NCBI GenBank assembly: GCA_009827235.1
Contig: SPMW01000013.1
Coordinates: forward strand, 1 to 40,916
From: Candidatus Campylobacter infans
Lineage (GTDB): Bacteria > Campylobacterota > Campylobacteria > Campylobacterales > Campylobacteraceae
Length of the DNA stretch: 40,916 nucleotides
Reading direction: 5' to 3'
A model generated the notes under the pieces. The model was not told the DNA's origin, searched no databases, and saw nothing but the letters and a program-made list of their open reading frames with translations. Shown here in pieces: positions 25,594-34,003 of the stretch. The translations under genes and the position numbers were made by a program. Positions within the stretch are counted from its first letter, which is position 1; each line of letters begins with the position of its first letter.

Positions 25594-26388
25594 ATGAATA
25601 AAATAACGATAAATACTTTATTTGCCAAAAAAGGTAATGAAAAAATCGTAATGCTAACAGCTTATGATGCGCTTTTTGCTAGGCTTTTTGATGATATTGT
25701 GGATATGATTTTAGTCGGCGATAGCTTAAATATGAGCTTTGGTGGTAATGACGAAACGATTAGTTTAAGCCTTGAAGCTATGATTTATCACGCTTGTGCT
25801 GTAAAAAAGGCGGTAAAACACGCTTATTTGGTGGTTGATATGCCTTTTGGGAGTTGCGTGAGTGTGGATTTGGCGCTTAAAAATGCTATTAAGGTTTATC
25901 AAAAAACTGGCTGTGATGCCGTTAAAATCGAAGGTGGAGCAGAGTTTGCGCCAATAATTACAGCCTTAAATAACGCAGGCATTAGCGTAATGAGCCATAT
26001 AGGGCTAAAACCTCAGTATTCACGGCAAATGGGCGGTTTTAAGGTTCAAGGTATCAATAACGCACAAGCCTTGCTCGATGATGCAAAAATCCTAGAAGAT
26101 GCTGGTGCAAAAATGCTTTTGGTTGAAGGAACTATCGCCCAAGTAGCCACTCAAATCACGCAAAACTCAAATCTGCCAGTAATTGGCATAGGATCAGGCG
26201 CAAACACCGATGGGCAAGTGCTTGTGTGGAGCGATATGCTAGGCTTTTTTGAAAATTTTAAACCAAAATTTGTAAAGCAATTTTTAAATGGGGCAGATTT
26301 AGTGCGCCAAAGTGTAAATGAATACGCAAAACAGGTGCGTAGCGGAGAGTTCCCATCAAGCCAACACGAATATAAATTTCAAGGATAA
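25594..26388 (+). CDS. panB: 3-methyl-2-oxobutanoate hydroxymethyltransferase
   Basis: A 264-residue TIM-barrel enzyme that makes ketopantoate from 2-oxoisovalerate and methylene-tetrahydrofolate, the first step to pantothenate and CoA. Seen: MLTAYDALFARLFDD, VGDSLNMSFGG with the metal-binding Asp43, VDMPFGS, KIEGGAEF, and the catalytic Glu in LLVEGTIAQVA. I chose ATG 25594, which has AAGG upstream and starts at the conserved region; a longer in-frame start would overlap the promoter. It leads a run of five close-packed genes of unrelated function. Its precursor shares the valine pathway with ilvC in this window. Confidence 0.94.
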   Translation: MNKITINTLFAKKGNEKIVMLTAYDALFARLFDDIVDMILVGDSLNMSFGGNDETISLSLEAMIYHACAVKKAVKHAYLVVDMPFGSCVSVDLALKNAIKVYQKTGCDAVKIEGGAEFAPIITALNNAGISVMSHIGLKPQYSRQMGGFKVQGINNAQALLDDAKILEDAGAKMLLVEGTIAQVATQITQNSNLPVIGIGSGANTDGQVLVWSDMLGFFENFKPKFVKQFLNGADLVRQSVNEYAKQVRSGEFPSSQHEYKFQG

Positions 26389-26390
26389 CA

Positions 26391-26708
26391 ATGCAAATAA
26401 ATGTCCCAAACTCACAAATAATCGACATTCGCCTAGCAAGCGAATGGCATGAAACAGGCATTATAGAAGGCTCTAAGTTAATTACTTATGAAATGGCTAG
26501 TGGCAAGATAAATCCGCTTTTTGTAATGAAAGTAGCACAAAATTTCTCAAAAGATGACAAAATTGTGCTCATTTGCCACTCTGGCATAAGATCGCGCGCG
26601 GCTGTTGATTTATTAAGGGCGAATGGCTTTAAAGATGTATCAGATGTGCCAGGCGGGATTTATAATTACACTAGACTTGGTGCTAAATTAATAAAATACG
26701 ATGGCTAA
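26391..26708 (+). CDS. Single-domain rhodanese
   Basis: A 105-residue rhodanese-like sulfurtransferase. The active-site loop CHSGIRS begins at Cys62, which would carry a persulfide; DIRLASEWHETGII and VPGGIYNY are family signatures. No signal peptide, so cytosolic. It starts 2 bases after the panB stop with AAGGATAACA as ribosome site, so it belongs to the same transcript. The sulfur acceptor is unknown. Confidence 0.88.
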   Translation: MQINVPNSQIIDIRLASEWHETGIIEGSKLITYEMASGKINPLFVMKVAQNFSKDDKIVLICHSGIRSRAAVDLLRANGFKDVSDVPGGIYNYTRLGAKLIKYDG

Positions 26709-26734
26709 GGCTTTTAAGCTAATAAAGGATTAAA

Positions 26735-27262
26735 ATGCCAGCTACTTACACGCTAATTGGCATAAATTTTATAATTTATTTTTTACATTATTATGTGTTT
26801 TATGCGCCGGAATTTTCGCTAATTTTTGGCTTAAATGCTTTGTTTTTTAATGGCGCGTGGTGGCAAGTGCTTAGCACGATGTTTGTTCATGGCTCTTTGG
26901 TGCATTTGCTTATGAATATGGTGGTGCTTTTTCAATTTGGTGCTTTGATTGAGCGTGGCATTGGCGCGCTTAGATTTTGCCTTTTATATATATTTGGTGG
27001 GATTTTTACTAGTTTATTAAGTCTTAGTTATTTGCTTTTTAATGATGTAAATATGGTTGGCGCAAGTGGCGCAATATCCGTGCTTTTAGGCTTTTTGGCA
27101 TTTTATGATAGAGCTAGTGCTAAGGGCTTGTTTATTGCTTTAATGCTTATGAGTTTTGCTCCGCTTTTGCTTGGGGTAAATGTGGCGTGGTATGCCCATT
27201 TATTCGGCTTTGGCGTGGGTTTTGGTGCTGGATTTTTAAGGAAAAGATATGGAGTTTTTTAA
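26735..27262 (+). CDS. Rhomboid-family intramembrane serine protease
   Basis: A 175-residue protein with about six membrane helices. The catalytic Ser111 in GASGAIS and His155 in AHLFGFGVG form the rhomboid dyad; HGSLVHLLMN gives the conserved His57 and Asn61 of helix 2. It lacks the extra N-terminal domain of E. coli GlpG, the short form usual in epsilonproteobacteria. It cleaves membrane-spanning substrates in the inner membrane; the substrate here is unknown. A good AAAGGATTAAA ribosome site precedes the ATG, and its end overlaps the DUF455 gene by 14 bases. Confidence 0.92.
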   Translation: MPATYTLIGINFIIYFLHYYVFYAPEFSLIFGLNALFFNGAWWQVLSTMFVHGSLVHLLMNMVVLFQFGALIERGIGALRFCLLYIFGGIFTSLLSLSYLLFNDVNMVGASGAISVLLGFLAFYDRASAKGLFIALMLMSFAPLLLGVNVAWYAHLFGFGVGFGAGFLRKRYGVF

Positions 27263-28109
27263 TTTAATATGGCTTTGTGAAAATGAGGGAAATTTTAAAC
27301 GCAAGCAAGAAATATTTAATGAACTCTATCAAGCTTTTAAAAATGGCGATTTTGATGAATATATCAGCTTTTTAAATACCACCAGCACAGAAAATATCAA
27401 AAAATTTCAAAATAAACTCAACCAAAATGAGCTAACAAAGCCAAGCTATGCTGGGTTTTGCGAGGTTTATAGCTTACAAGATTTACCAAGAATAAAAGCC
27501 GATAAAAAAGCCCTTTTACTTCATTCAATCGCGCATATTGAATACAGCGCAATTGACATCGCACTTGATAGCGCGTGCGCTTTTGCGGGGCTGCCAAGAG
27601 AGTATTATGCAAACTGGCTTGAAGTAGCAGATGATGAAATGCGCCATTTTGGCTGGCTTTGTGCTATGTTAGAAAAATACGGGCTAAAATACGGCGATTT
27701 ACCCGTGCATAATGGTTTATTTGTAGCCACAAAGCGCACTAGGCATTCTTTACTTGATAAAATGGCGATTTTACCGCGTCATATGGAGGCAAATGGGCTA
27801 GATTCTAATTTAAATTTAAGAGAAAAAATGAGCGCAAATGATGAATTAAAGCCTATTTTAGAGCGCATCGCAAGCGAAGAAATTATTCATGTAATAAAAG
27901 GCGATAAATGGTTTAAATACGCTTGCGTCAAAGAGGGCATAAATCCTGCAAAATGGCTAGATATCGTGCTTAGCTACTATCCAAAGGCCTTTAATAATTC
28001 GCGCAGGATAGATGAATATTCGCGCCTACAATGCGGTTTTAGTAGCGCAGAGCTAGCAAATATCAAAGCCTTAGGGCAACAATCCAAGCAAAACAGCGCG
28101 CAAACTTAA
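27249..28109 (+). CDS. DUF455 ferritin-like protein
   Basis: The 286-residue protein belongs to the DUF455 family. The ferritin-like di-iron ligand pattern is visible as HSIAHIEYSAIDIALD and VADDEMRHFGWL, with SEEIIHVIKGDKWF giving the last helix. These resemble MiaE-type tRNA-modifying diiron enzymes, but the substrate of DUF455 proteins is not established to my knowledge. Start with AGGAAAAG upstream, overlapping the rhomboid gene. Cytosolic. Confidence 0.85.
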   Translation: MEFFNLIWLCENEGNFKRKQEIFNELYQAFKNGDFDEYISFLNTTSTENIKKFQNKLNQNELTKPSYAGFCEVYSLQDLPRIKADKKALLLHSIAHIEYSAIDIALDSACAFAGLPREYYANWLEVADDEMRHFGWLCAMLEKYGLKYGDLPVHNGLFVATKRTRHSLLDKMAILPRHMEANGLDSNLNLREKMSANDELKPILERIASEEIIHVIKGDKWFKYACVKEGINPAKWLDIVLSYYPKAFNNSRRIDEYSRLQCGFSSAELANIKALGQQSKQNSAQT

Positions 28110-28126
28110 AATTTTAAGGACAAAAA

Positions 28127-28621
28127 ATGAAAAAACTTTATTTAATCCGCCACGCAAAAAGCCTAAAAGACGGCATTACGCCAGATTTCGTGCGCCCTTT
28201 AACCAAGCGTGGTAAAAACGATGCCAAAGCCATGGCTTTAAAATTAAAAAATCTTAACCACAAGCCCGATTTAATCATCTCTTCATCAGCCAAACGCACC
28301 AGCAAAACCGCTAAAATAATCGCGCGCTATTTAGGATATAAAGGTGCTATAAAATACACTAAAAAACTGTATTCTTGTGAAATTGATGATTATATGAATG
28401 AAATTTATGCGATTAAAGATAAATATAAAAGCGTTTTTATTGTAGGCCACAATGATGAATTAAGCGAGCTTTGCGAGTATTTGAGCGGGCTTAGTTTAGA
28501 GCCTTTGCCAACTTGTGGGATATACGCACTTAAATTTAAGCTTAAAAAGTTTTCTAAAATCAAGCCAAATAGCGCAAAAATAATGTTTTTTGAACGCCCA
28601 AAAATTTTAAAGCAATCTTAA
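28127..28621 (+). CDS. SixA-like histidine phosphatase
   Basis: A 164-residue histidine-phosphatase-superfamily protein. The RHG motif LIRHAKS (Arg8, His9) and the later IVGHNDEL with the second catalytic His mark the SixA subfamily, which removes phosphate from phosphohistidine, as on HPt domains or PTS proteins. TSKTAKI in SSAKRTSKTAKI is the typical second block. AAGGACAAAAA precedes the ATG. It ends the panB-led gene run. An HPt-like gene lies nearby at 25044-25475, a possible but unproven substrate. Confidence 0.88.
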   Translation: MKKLYLIRHAKSLKDGITPDFVRPLTKRGKNDAKAMALKLKNLNHKPDLIISSSAKRTSKTAKIIARYLGYKGAIKYTKKLYSCEIDDYMNEIYAIKDKYKSVFIVGHNDELSELCEYLSGLSLEPLPTCGIYALKFKLKKFSKIKPNSAKIMFFERPKILKQS

Positions 28622-28776
28622 ATAAATTTTAAGGTTTAATCCGCACTATTTTTGTTTGCTTTGATTTAAAATTTTGTATGAATTAAAATTTAGCATTAAA
28701 TTTGGCTAAATTTTTACTAAAACTACTTAAAATTTAATAAAATAGCGCCCATTTAATTTTCATAATAAGAGAAACG

Positions 28777-30219
28777 ATGAAACGCAATCTATCCTTGCTC
28801 TGCGATTTTTACGAATTTACGATGAGTTGCGGCTACCTAAAAAGCGGTTTTGGCGACAAAATCTGTCATTTTGATGTCTTTTTTCGTCAAATGCCAGATG
28901 GCGGCGGGTTCGTCATCGCGGCGGGTTTGGAGCAAATCATCGACTTTGTGAAAAATCTGCATTTTGATGAAAGCGATATTGAATTTTTTCGCTCAAAGGG
29001 GCTTTTTGACGAGGCTTTTTTGAGCTTTCTTAAACATTTTAAATTCACAGGCGACATTTGGGCGGTGCGTGAGGGCGAGATTATCTTCGCAAATGAGCCT
29101 ATTTTAAGCGTTCGCGCAAGGGCAAGCGAGGCGCAACTACTAGAAACCTTTGTTTTGCTCTCTTTAAATCATCAAAGCCTTATCGCTACCAAAGCCGCGC
29201 GAGTGGCGTTTGCAGCGCAAAACAAGCCTATTTTGGAGTTTGGCTCACGCAGGGCGCAGGGCATTGACGCGGCACTTAAAGGCGCAAGAGCCGCATTTAT
29301 CGGCGGTGTGGCGGGTTCGGCGTGCGCTTTGGCGGACAAAATTTATGGCATAAATTCAAGCGGAACTATGGCGCACTCGTGGGTGCAAATGTTTGATGAT
29401 GAGCTTTGCGCCTTTAAGCGGTATTGCGAAATTTACCCACACAACGCCGTTTTGCTCGTGGATACCTACAACGCAAAACGCGGCGTGGCAAACGCTATAA
29501 AGGCTTTTAAAGAAGTGCTTGTGCCGCGTGGTATCGAAAAATTCGGCATTAGGCTTGACTCTGGCAATCTGTGTGAGCTGTCAAAATACGCTAGAAACGA
29601 GCTTGACAAAGCGGGCTTAAAGCAGTGTCAAATCATCGCTAGCGGGGCTTTGGACGAGTTTGAGATAGCAAGGCTTTTGCAAGATGGCGCAAAAATCGAT
29701 ATTTTCGGCGTTGGCGAACGCCTCATCACCGCTAAAAGCTCACCCGTGCTAGGCTGCGTGTATAAACTCGTGGCTGTGGAGGAAAACGGCGTGCTAGTGC
29801 CTAAAATCAAAATCAGCGAAAGCGCGGACAAAATCTCAAACCCCCATCACAAAAGGCTTTACCGCTTTTTTGACGAGCAGGGCAAGGCACTTTATGATGA
29901 GCTTTATTTAGCTGATGAAAGCCCAAATTGTGGCGAAAACAGCGCAAATGTGCAGCACAAGCCTTGTCAGCCACCTAGCGAAGTAGGCACAATCCGCAAA
30001 GGGCAAAAATGCAGCGAACTACTCGTGCCTATCTTTAAAAAAGGGCAGCTTGTGTATAAAATTCCAAGCCTTTTGCAAACTAGAGATTATGCTAGGGCGC
30101 AGTTAGAAAGATTTGATGAGGGTATAAAGAGCCTGAAAAGCCCAAAAAACTACGAATTGCGCTTGTCGGCAAATTTGCAAAGGCTCAAAAAAGAGTTGCT
30201 TGAAAAAGCGGTGCGCTGA
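28777..30219 (+). CDS. pncB: Nicotinate phosphoribosyltransferase
   Basis: The 480-residue cytosolic enzyme joins nicotinate and PRPP with ATP to give nicotinate mononucleotide in NAD salvage. Seen: LLCDFYEFTMSCGY at the N-terminus, FEFGSRRAQG (near 154-162), GTMAHSW with the phospho-accepting His200, GIRLDSGNL and FGVGERL. About 25 residues around LADESPNCGENSANVQHKP look like a low-complexity insertion with extra cysteines. Codon use differs clearly from the neighbours: more GCG, CGC, ATC and GAC and far fewer AAATTTTA words, which suggests acquisition from a more GC-rich relative. It is monocistronic with AGAGAAACG before the ATG. Confidence 0.93.
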   Translation: MKRNLSLLCDFYEFTMSCGYLKSGFGDKICHFDVFFRQMPDGGGFVIAAGLEQIIDFVKNLHFDESDIEFFRSKGLFDEAFLSFLKHFKFTGDIWAVREGEIIFANEPILSVRARASEAQLLETFVLLSLNHQSLIATKAARVAFAAQNKPILEFGSRRAQGIDAALKGARAAFIGGVAGSACALADKIYGINSSGTMAHSWVQMFDDELCAFKRYCEIYPHNAVLLVDTYNAKRGVANAIKAFKEVLVPRGIEKFGIRLDSGNLCELSKYARNELDKAGLKQCQIIASGALDEFEIARLLQDGAKIDIFGVGERLITAKSSPVLGCVYKLVAVEENGVLVPKIKISESADKISNPHHKRLYRFFDEQGKALYDELYLADESPNCGENSANVQHKPCQPPSEVGTIRKGQKCSELLVPIFKKGQLVYKIPSLLQTRDYARAQLERFDEGIKSLKSPKNYELRLSANLQRLKKELLEKAVR

Positions 30220-30292
30220 GCTAAGGCGAGTTTAAGCTAAATTAAAATTTAAAAAGCAAGCACAAATGCGATAAAAGCGTGCTTTAAAATGA

Positions 30293-30450
30293 ATTAAACG
30301 CCAAATTTTAATCAAATCACGCACAAATGCGCCATAAATAAAATTTAAAAATATTAAAATTTACGCTTTAAATTTTAATAAAAACACCAAAATTAAACGC
30401 CAAATTTTAATAAAAGCTTAAAAATTAAACCCTAAATTTTAATAAAAGCG
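30293..30450. repeat. Degenerate AT-rich repeats downstream of pncB
   Basis: Three copies of ATTAAACGCCAAATTTTAAT and close variants start at 30293, 30392 and 30424; the last two are 32 bases apart. Words like GCACAAATGCG (near 30260 and 30320) also recur. The 262-base spacer 30220-30481 holds no open frame and nothing else I can name. It lies between convergent genes, and may be termination-related or recombinational scar DNA around the foreign-looking pncB. Confidence 0.5.
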
Positions 30451-30481
30451 CGCAAAAATGCGCCAAGCCAAAACGCTAAAA

Positions 30482-31103
30482 TCAGCGATATCTTAATTTT
30501 TCTCTTAGGCTTTGGCGGATTTTTGGCGAAGCTGGCTTAATCCTAAATCCAAAAGCTAAGATCACAGCCACGCGCATAAGTTCTGTATTGACGCCCAAAA
30601 CGGCATTTAAGGCCTTTTCATCATAGCCTTCAATCGCGCAAGTATCAATCCCCAAAATAGCTGCTTGCATCATCATATTTTGCGCTGCTAAAAAACATTG
30701 CGCCTTTGCCCAGCCATAAATATCTCTTTCATCCTTAAAACGCTCAAAAAAGCCTTCATAAGCCTTTAAATACGCCTTTTTAGCGTTTTTCGTCTTTGTT
30801 TGTTTTTCTAGCAAAACTAGCGCGCACATACTCGCTATTTGGGCGTAAATCAGCGATTTTGGCATAAATTACTACAAGTTCGCTAGCACTTGTGATTTGG
30901 ATTTGATCCCAGCAAGCCTTGCGGATTTGCTCGCGCAATGGAGCATCGCGCACTACTTCAAACTCCCAAGGTTCTAAACCCATAGAGCTTGGCGCAAGCA
31001 CGCCAGCATTTAAAATATCGATAAAATCGCTCTCTTCGATGATTTTGTATTCATCAAAAACCTTACAAGCGTGCCTAAAAGTTAATGCTTCTTTAAAATC
31101 CAT
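30482..31103 (-). pseudogene. FrxA-like NAD(P)H nitroreductase, frameshifted
   Basis: The first part starts at 31103 (AAGGATAAATT ribosome site) and encodes MDFKEALTFRHACKVF, LAPSSMGLEPWEFEVV and SEYVRASFARKTNKDEK, then stops near 30780. The rest continues in another frame: AKKAYLKAYEGFFERF, YGWAKAQCFLAAQNMMMQAA, LGIDTCAIEGYDEKAL, FGFRIKPASPK, to the stop at 30482. Together they give one complete FMN nitroreductase of about 207 residues. The join is in a run of five T on the plus strand (30786-30790); four would restore one frame (reading DENAKKAY). In Helicobacter, loss of FrxA/RdxA-type nitroreductases lowers metronidazole activation. A sequencing error is possible. Confidence 0.85.
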
Positions 31104-31120
31104 AATTTATCCTTAAAATT

Positions 31121-32278
31121 TTAATTTCTTCTAGCAAAATCTTCATAATCAAATATGCGTTTTAGTTCGTATTCGCCGTTATCTTTACACCATACAAGAG
31201 CAGGCAGACAAACCCCGTTAAAGGTGGTATTTTTTACCACGCTATAATGTATTTGATCTTCAAAAATCACCTTATCGCCGATTTTTAAAGGCTCTTTAAT
31301 GTAAAAATCAGGCTCGCCCGCTTCAAGTCCTACTACATCGCCAGCCAAGCAAGTAGCCCCGCCAAAACGGCATTTATGCGCGTTTTTTTGCTCGTTTTTA
31401 TTTAAAATTTCACCGCGCAAGGCTGGCCTATATGGCATTAGCGCAGTATCTGGCATATGGCACTGAGCTGATGCGTCTATGATGTATGTGGGGATTTCAT
31501 TATCTACTACATCTAGCACGCTTGCTAGCAAATATCCGCATTGCCAGCCCACAGCCTCGCCAGGCTCTAAATATACGCTAAAATCGCTACTATATTCATT
31601 TATAAGAGAGATTAAAAGCTCTTTATCATAGCCTTGTTTGCTTATGTGATGTCCGCCACCAAAATTTAGCCATTTGATATTTTTGCGCTCTATTAAGGCA
31701 GTAAAATTTGCTTTAAAGGCGTTAAGAACTAGCTCTAAGGCCTTTGAGTTTTGCTCGCATAAGGCGTGAAAATGTAAGCCATCAAGCAAATCTAAATCAT
31801 CATTTGTGGCATTTTGTAGCATTTTAGCACTTACGCCAAGCCTTGAATATCTAGCGCAAGGATTATACGCATCACACGGACTAGCTGAGCTTTGCGGATT
31901 TAAGCGCAAACCAATGCTTGCGCCGGCATTTTTAGCCTTTTTGCCAAAGGCGCGTAATTGATTTAGTGAGTTAAATATTATATGATCGCTAAGTGCGATG
32001 ATTTCATCAATTTCGCTATCTTTAAAGGCTGGTGAGTAAGTATGGACGCTTTTAAAGCCAAAACTTCGCGCATATTTTGCTTCATTTAAACCGCTACAAG
32101 TTGCGCCAGCAAGGGCATTAGCGCAATTTAACATAGCAGGACTAAAAGCAAAGCCTTTTAGCGCGCATAGCACCTTTGCTCCGCTTTTTATTGAAATTTC
32201 ATTTAAAATTTTAAGATTGTTGTTTAGTTTGCTTTCTTCGCAAATATAAGCAGGGGTTGGAATTTGATTAAATTTCAT
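31121..32278 (-). CDS. nspC: Carboxynorspermidine decarboxylase
   Basis: The 385-residue fold-III PLP enzyme decarboxylates carboxynorspermidine or carboxyspermidine, the last step of the alternative polyamine pathway used by Campylobacter. The PLP lysine is Lys41 in CALKGFAFSP; LNFGGGHHIS and EPGEAVGW are cofactor-binding loops; DASAQCHMPDTALMPYRP is the NspC signature. I chose ATG 32278 (MKFNQIPTPAYI), the usual start, over a GTG three codons upstream; the ribosome site is weak. The partner carboxy(nor)spermidine dehydrogenase is not in the window. 16 bases downstream lies the nitroreductase remnant on the same strand. Confidence 0.92.
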   Translation of the reverse strand: MKFNQIPTPAYICEESKLNNNLKILNEISIKSGAKVLCALKGFAFSPAMLNCANALAGATCSGLNEAKYARSFGFKSVHTYSPAFKDSEIDEIIALSDHIIFNSLNQLRAFGKKAKNAGASIGLRLNPQSSASPCDAYNPCARYSRLGVSAKMLQNATNDDLDLLDGLHFHALCEQNSKALELVLNAFKANFTALIERKNIKWLNFGGGHHISKQGYDKELLISLINEYSSDFSVYLEPGEAVGWQCGYLLASVLDVVDNEIPTYIIDASAQCHMPDTALMPYRPALRGEILNKNEQKNAHKCRFGGATCLAGDVVGLEAGEPDFYIKEPLKIGDKVIFEDQIHYSVVKNTTFNGVCLPALVWCKDNGEYELKRIFDYEDFARRN

Positions 32279-32394
32279 TGTTAGCACTTTTTAAAATTTG
32301 GCCAAAATGCTAGCTAAAATGAACTAAAATCTTGCTAAAATCTTGCCAGCAATAGCTTAAAATATTTGTGCTACATTTTGGCAAAAGGCAAGTT

Positions 32395-33009
32395 ATGCAA
32401 GGTTTTATTTTACGCACTCAGCCAGTAAGAGATGAGGATTTATTAGTAAGTATTTTAACTCAAAATGAGCTTGTGCTGGCTTATCGTTTTTATGGGGCGC
32501 GCCACGCTAGCATTACACAAGGCTATAAGATTGATTTTGAATTAGCGCAAAAAGCGGGCTTTTTACCGCATTTAAAAGGCACGCTACATCTTGGCTATAA
32601 ATGGCTTTATGAGCGCGAACGCTTGGCTGTTTGGCAGATTTTTATGCGTTTGATGTATGCGCATTTAAAAGACGCTAGCCAGCTTGAAAGCTTTTATTTT
32701 GAAATTTGCCAGGATTGTTGCGAGAAATTAAATCGCCAAAATCCCAAACGCGTGGTGCTTGAAGCTTATATTAGGATATTGGAATTTGAAGGAAGGCTTG
32801 GGAGTGATTTGCTTTGCTTTTTATGCTCAAAGGCTTGTGATGACGAGCTTTGCTTGGTGCGTGGGTTTTTGTGCGCTCATAAATTATGCCATCAAGGCGT
32901 TAGCTTTAAAAAAGCTGATATTAGTGAGCTTTTTGCTAGTAAAACTAGCGCACATTTAAGCGATGAAATAGTAAGCAAGCTTTATTATATAATGCTTGAA
33001 GGCCTTTAG
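32395..33009 (+). CDS. recO: DNA repair protein RecO, short epsilonproteobacterial type
   Basis: The 204-residue product has the N-terminal OB-like start MQGFILRTQPVRDEDLLVSIL, FYGARHASITQGYKIDFEL, a helical domain, and a C-terminal zinc-type cysteine set (CFLCSKACDDELC, then CAHKLC). RecO anneals single strands and loads RecA with RecR. I chose ATG 32395, preceded by AAAAGGCAAG, over an in-frame start nine codons upstream. A TACATT -10-like box lies at 32372-32377. The extremely diverged epsilon RecO is hard to recognise elsewhere, so confidence rests on the N-terminal block and cysteine set. Confidence 0.78.
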   Translation: MQGFILRTQPVRDEDLLVSILTQNELVLAYRFYGARHASITQGYKIDFELAQKAGFLPHLKGTLHLGYKWLYERERLAVWQIFMRLMYAHLKDASQLESFYFEICQDCCEKLNRQNPKRVVLEAYIRILEFEGRLGSDLLCFLCSKACDDELCLVRGFLCAHKLCHQGVSFKKADISELFASKTSAHLSDEIVSKLYYIMLEGL

Positions 33010-33043
33010 TTTATTTATTAACTTTTTTTTAACTTTTTTGACT

Positions 33044-33049
33044 TATAAT
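33044..33049 (+). promoter_or_regulatory. Probable -10 box for yceI-family gene
   Basis: TATAAT in GACTTATAATCGCC after a run of T blocks, 30 bases before the ATG at 33080. Confidence 0.55.
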
Positions 33050-33079
33050 CGCCGCGCATTTTATCATAAAGGATTTAAA

Positions 33080-33604
33080 ATGAGAAAACTTTTATTCTCT
33101 GTTGTTGTTGCGGCTACGCTTTTAAATGCTGGCATTTACGAGGTAGATCCAAGCTCACAAGTGGGCTTTGAGATTAAGCATTTAAAGCTTACTAAGGTTG
33201 AGGGTAGCTTTAAGCAATTTAGTGGCACGGTTGATTATGAAAATGGAGCCTTAAACGCGCTTGATGGCTCTGTGGAGATAAGCTCAGTAGATACAGGCAT
33301 CCAAAAGCGCGATGATCATCTAAAAGCAAATGATATTTTTGATCAAGCAAAATTCCCGCAAATGAGCTTTAAAATGACGAGTTTTGCAAATGGCAAAATG
33401 AACGGAGATTTAAGTATTAAAGGCGTTAGCAAGCCTGTTGTTTTTGATGCTAGTATTCAAGAAAATGGCAAAGATTTGACAATTATCGCCACTGGCACGA
33501 TTAAAAGAAGCGATTTTGGCGTGGTTTGGGAGTCTAATCTACAAGATAGTATGGTAGGCGATGAGCTAACAATAAAGCTAAATTTATTAGCAAAATCTAA
33601 ATAA
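33080..33604 (+). CDS. Periplasmic YceI-family lipid-binding protein
   Basis: The 174-residue protein begins with a signal peptide (RKLLFSVVVAATLLNA, cut probably after residue 17) and continues IYEVDPSSQVGFEIKHL, the start of the YceI lipocalin-like barrel. GSVEISSVDTGIQKRDDHLK and LSIKGVSKPV are standard. These proteins bind isoprenoid lipids such as polyprenols or quinone in the periplasm. AAAGGATTTAAA precedes the ATG. A strong hairpin follows its stop. Function in Campylobacter is not settled. Confidence 0.9.
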   Translation: MRKLLFSVVVAATLLNAGIYEVDPSSQVGFEIKHLKLTKVEGSFKQFSGTVDYENGALNALDGSVEISSVDTGIQKRDDHLKANDIFDQAKFPQMSFKMTSFANGKMNGDLSIKGVSKPVVFDASIQENGKDLTIIATGTIKRSDFGVVWESNLQDSMVGDELTIKLNLLAKSK

Positions 33605-33606
33605 TT

Positions 33607-33638
33607 AAAAGCTAGCTAGCCTTTGCTAGCTAGCTTTT
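33607..33638. terminator. Perfect 14-bp hairpin, two-way terminator
   Basis: AAAAGCTAGCTAGC (33607-33620) and GCTAGCTAGCTTTT (33625-33638) are perfect complements with loop CTTT. On either strand the stem ends in a T run. It lies 3 bases after the yceI stop and 9 bases after the end of the minus-strand gene, so it can terminate both the plus transcript and the long hemB-argF string. Confidence 0.88.
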
Positions 33639-33646
33639 AGCAAATT

Positions 33647-33949
33647 TTAACTTATGCTATTTGCGATTTCCCCGGCTTTTTGAAGTAATTTTGTTTTTTG
33701 GCTTTGGCTAGGATTGCCATAAATTAACTCATTCATAATTTGCATAAAATCAAAACTTTTAAACAATCTCTCATCATCTTTTAGCTGTTTTTGAAGCTTT
33801 TTTGAAAGAGCGCTAAAATCATCGTTTTTGATATTTTTAAAATTTTCATTTAAGCTCTCATCTAGCATTTGTTTAAAATTTGCGCCTTGGTTTAGCTTGG
33901 CTTTTGCATTTTGCGCCCTTAGTTGGTTTAGCGTGTTTTGAACTTGCAT
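33647..33949 (-). CDS. Small helical protein of unknown function
   Basis: A 100-residue, charged, glutamine- and lysine-rich protein, probably all helical, starting MQVQNTLNQLRAQNAKAKL. There is no signal peptide, cysteine or membrane segment. The spacing LSKKLQKQLKDDERLFKSFDF looks amphipathic. A possible rod- or chaperone-like role is only a guess; I looked for FlgJ-type motifs and did not find them. The start is preceded by AAGGGTTAAAA. It is the last gene before the hairpin at 33607, 54 bases behind the methyltransferase gene. Confidence 0.6.
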   Translation of the reverse strand: MQVQNTLNQLRAQNAKAKLNQGANFKQMLDESLNENFKNIKNDDFSALSKKLQKQLKDDERLFKSFDFMQIMNELIYGNPSQSQKTKLLQKAGEIANSIS

Positions 33950-34003
33950 TTTTAACCCTTTTTAGCTTAATGCTTTAAAGCCAGCAAATTTCATTCCTTT
34001 TGG

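Noticed and set aside
33647..33949. Idea that the 100-residue protein is flagellar FlgJ
   Set aside because: The expected FlgJ core (a TDAFEA-type rod-binding motif) is absent; only size and helical character agree.
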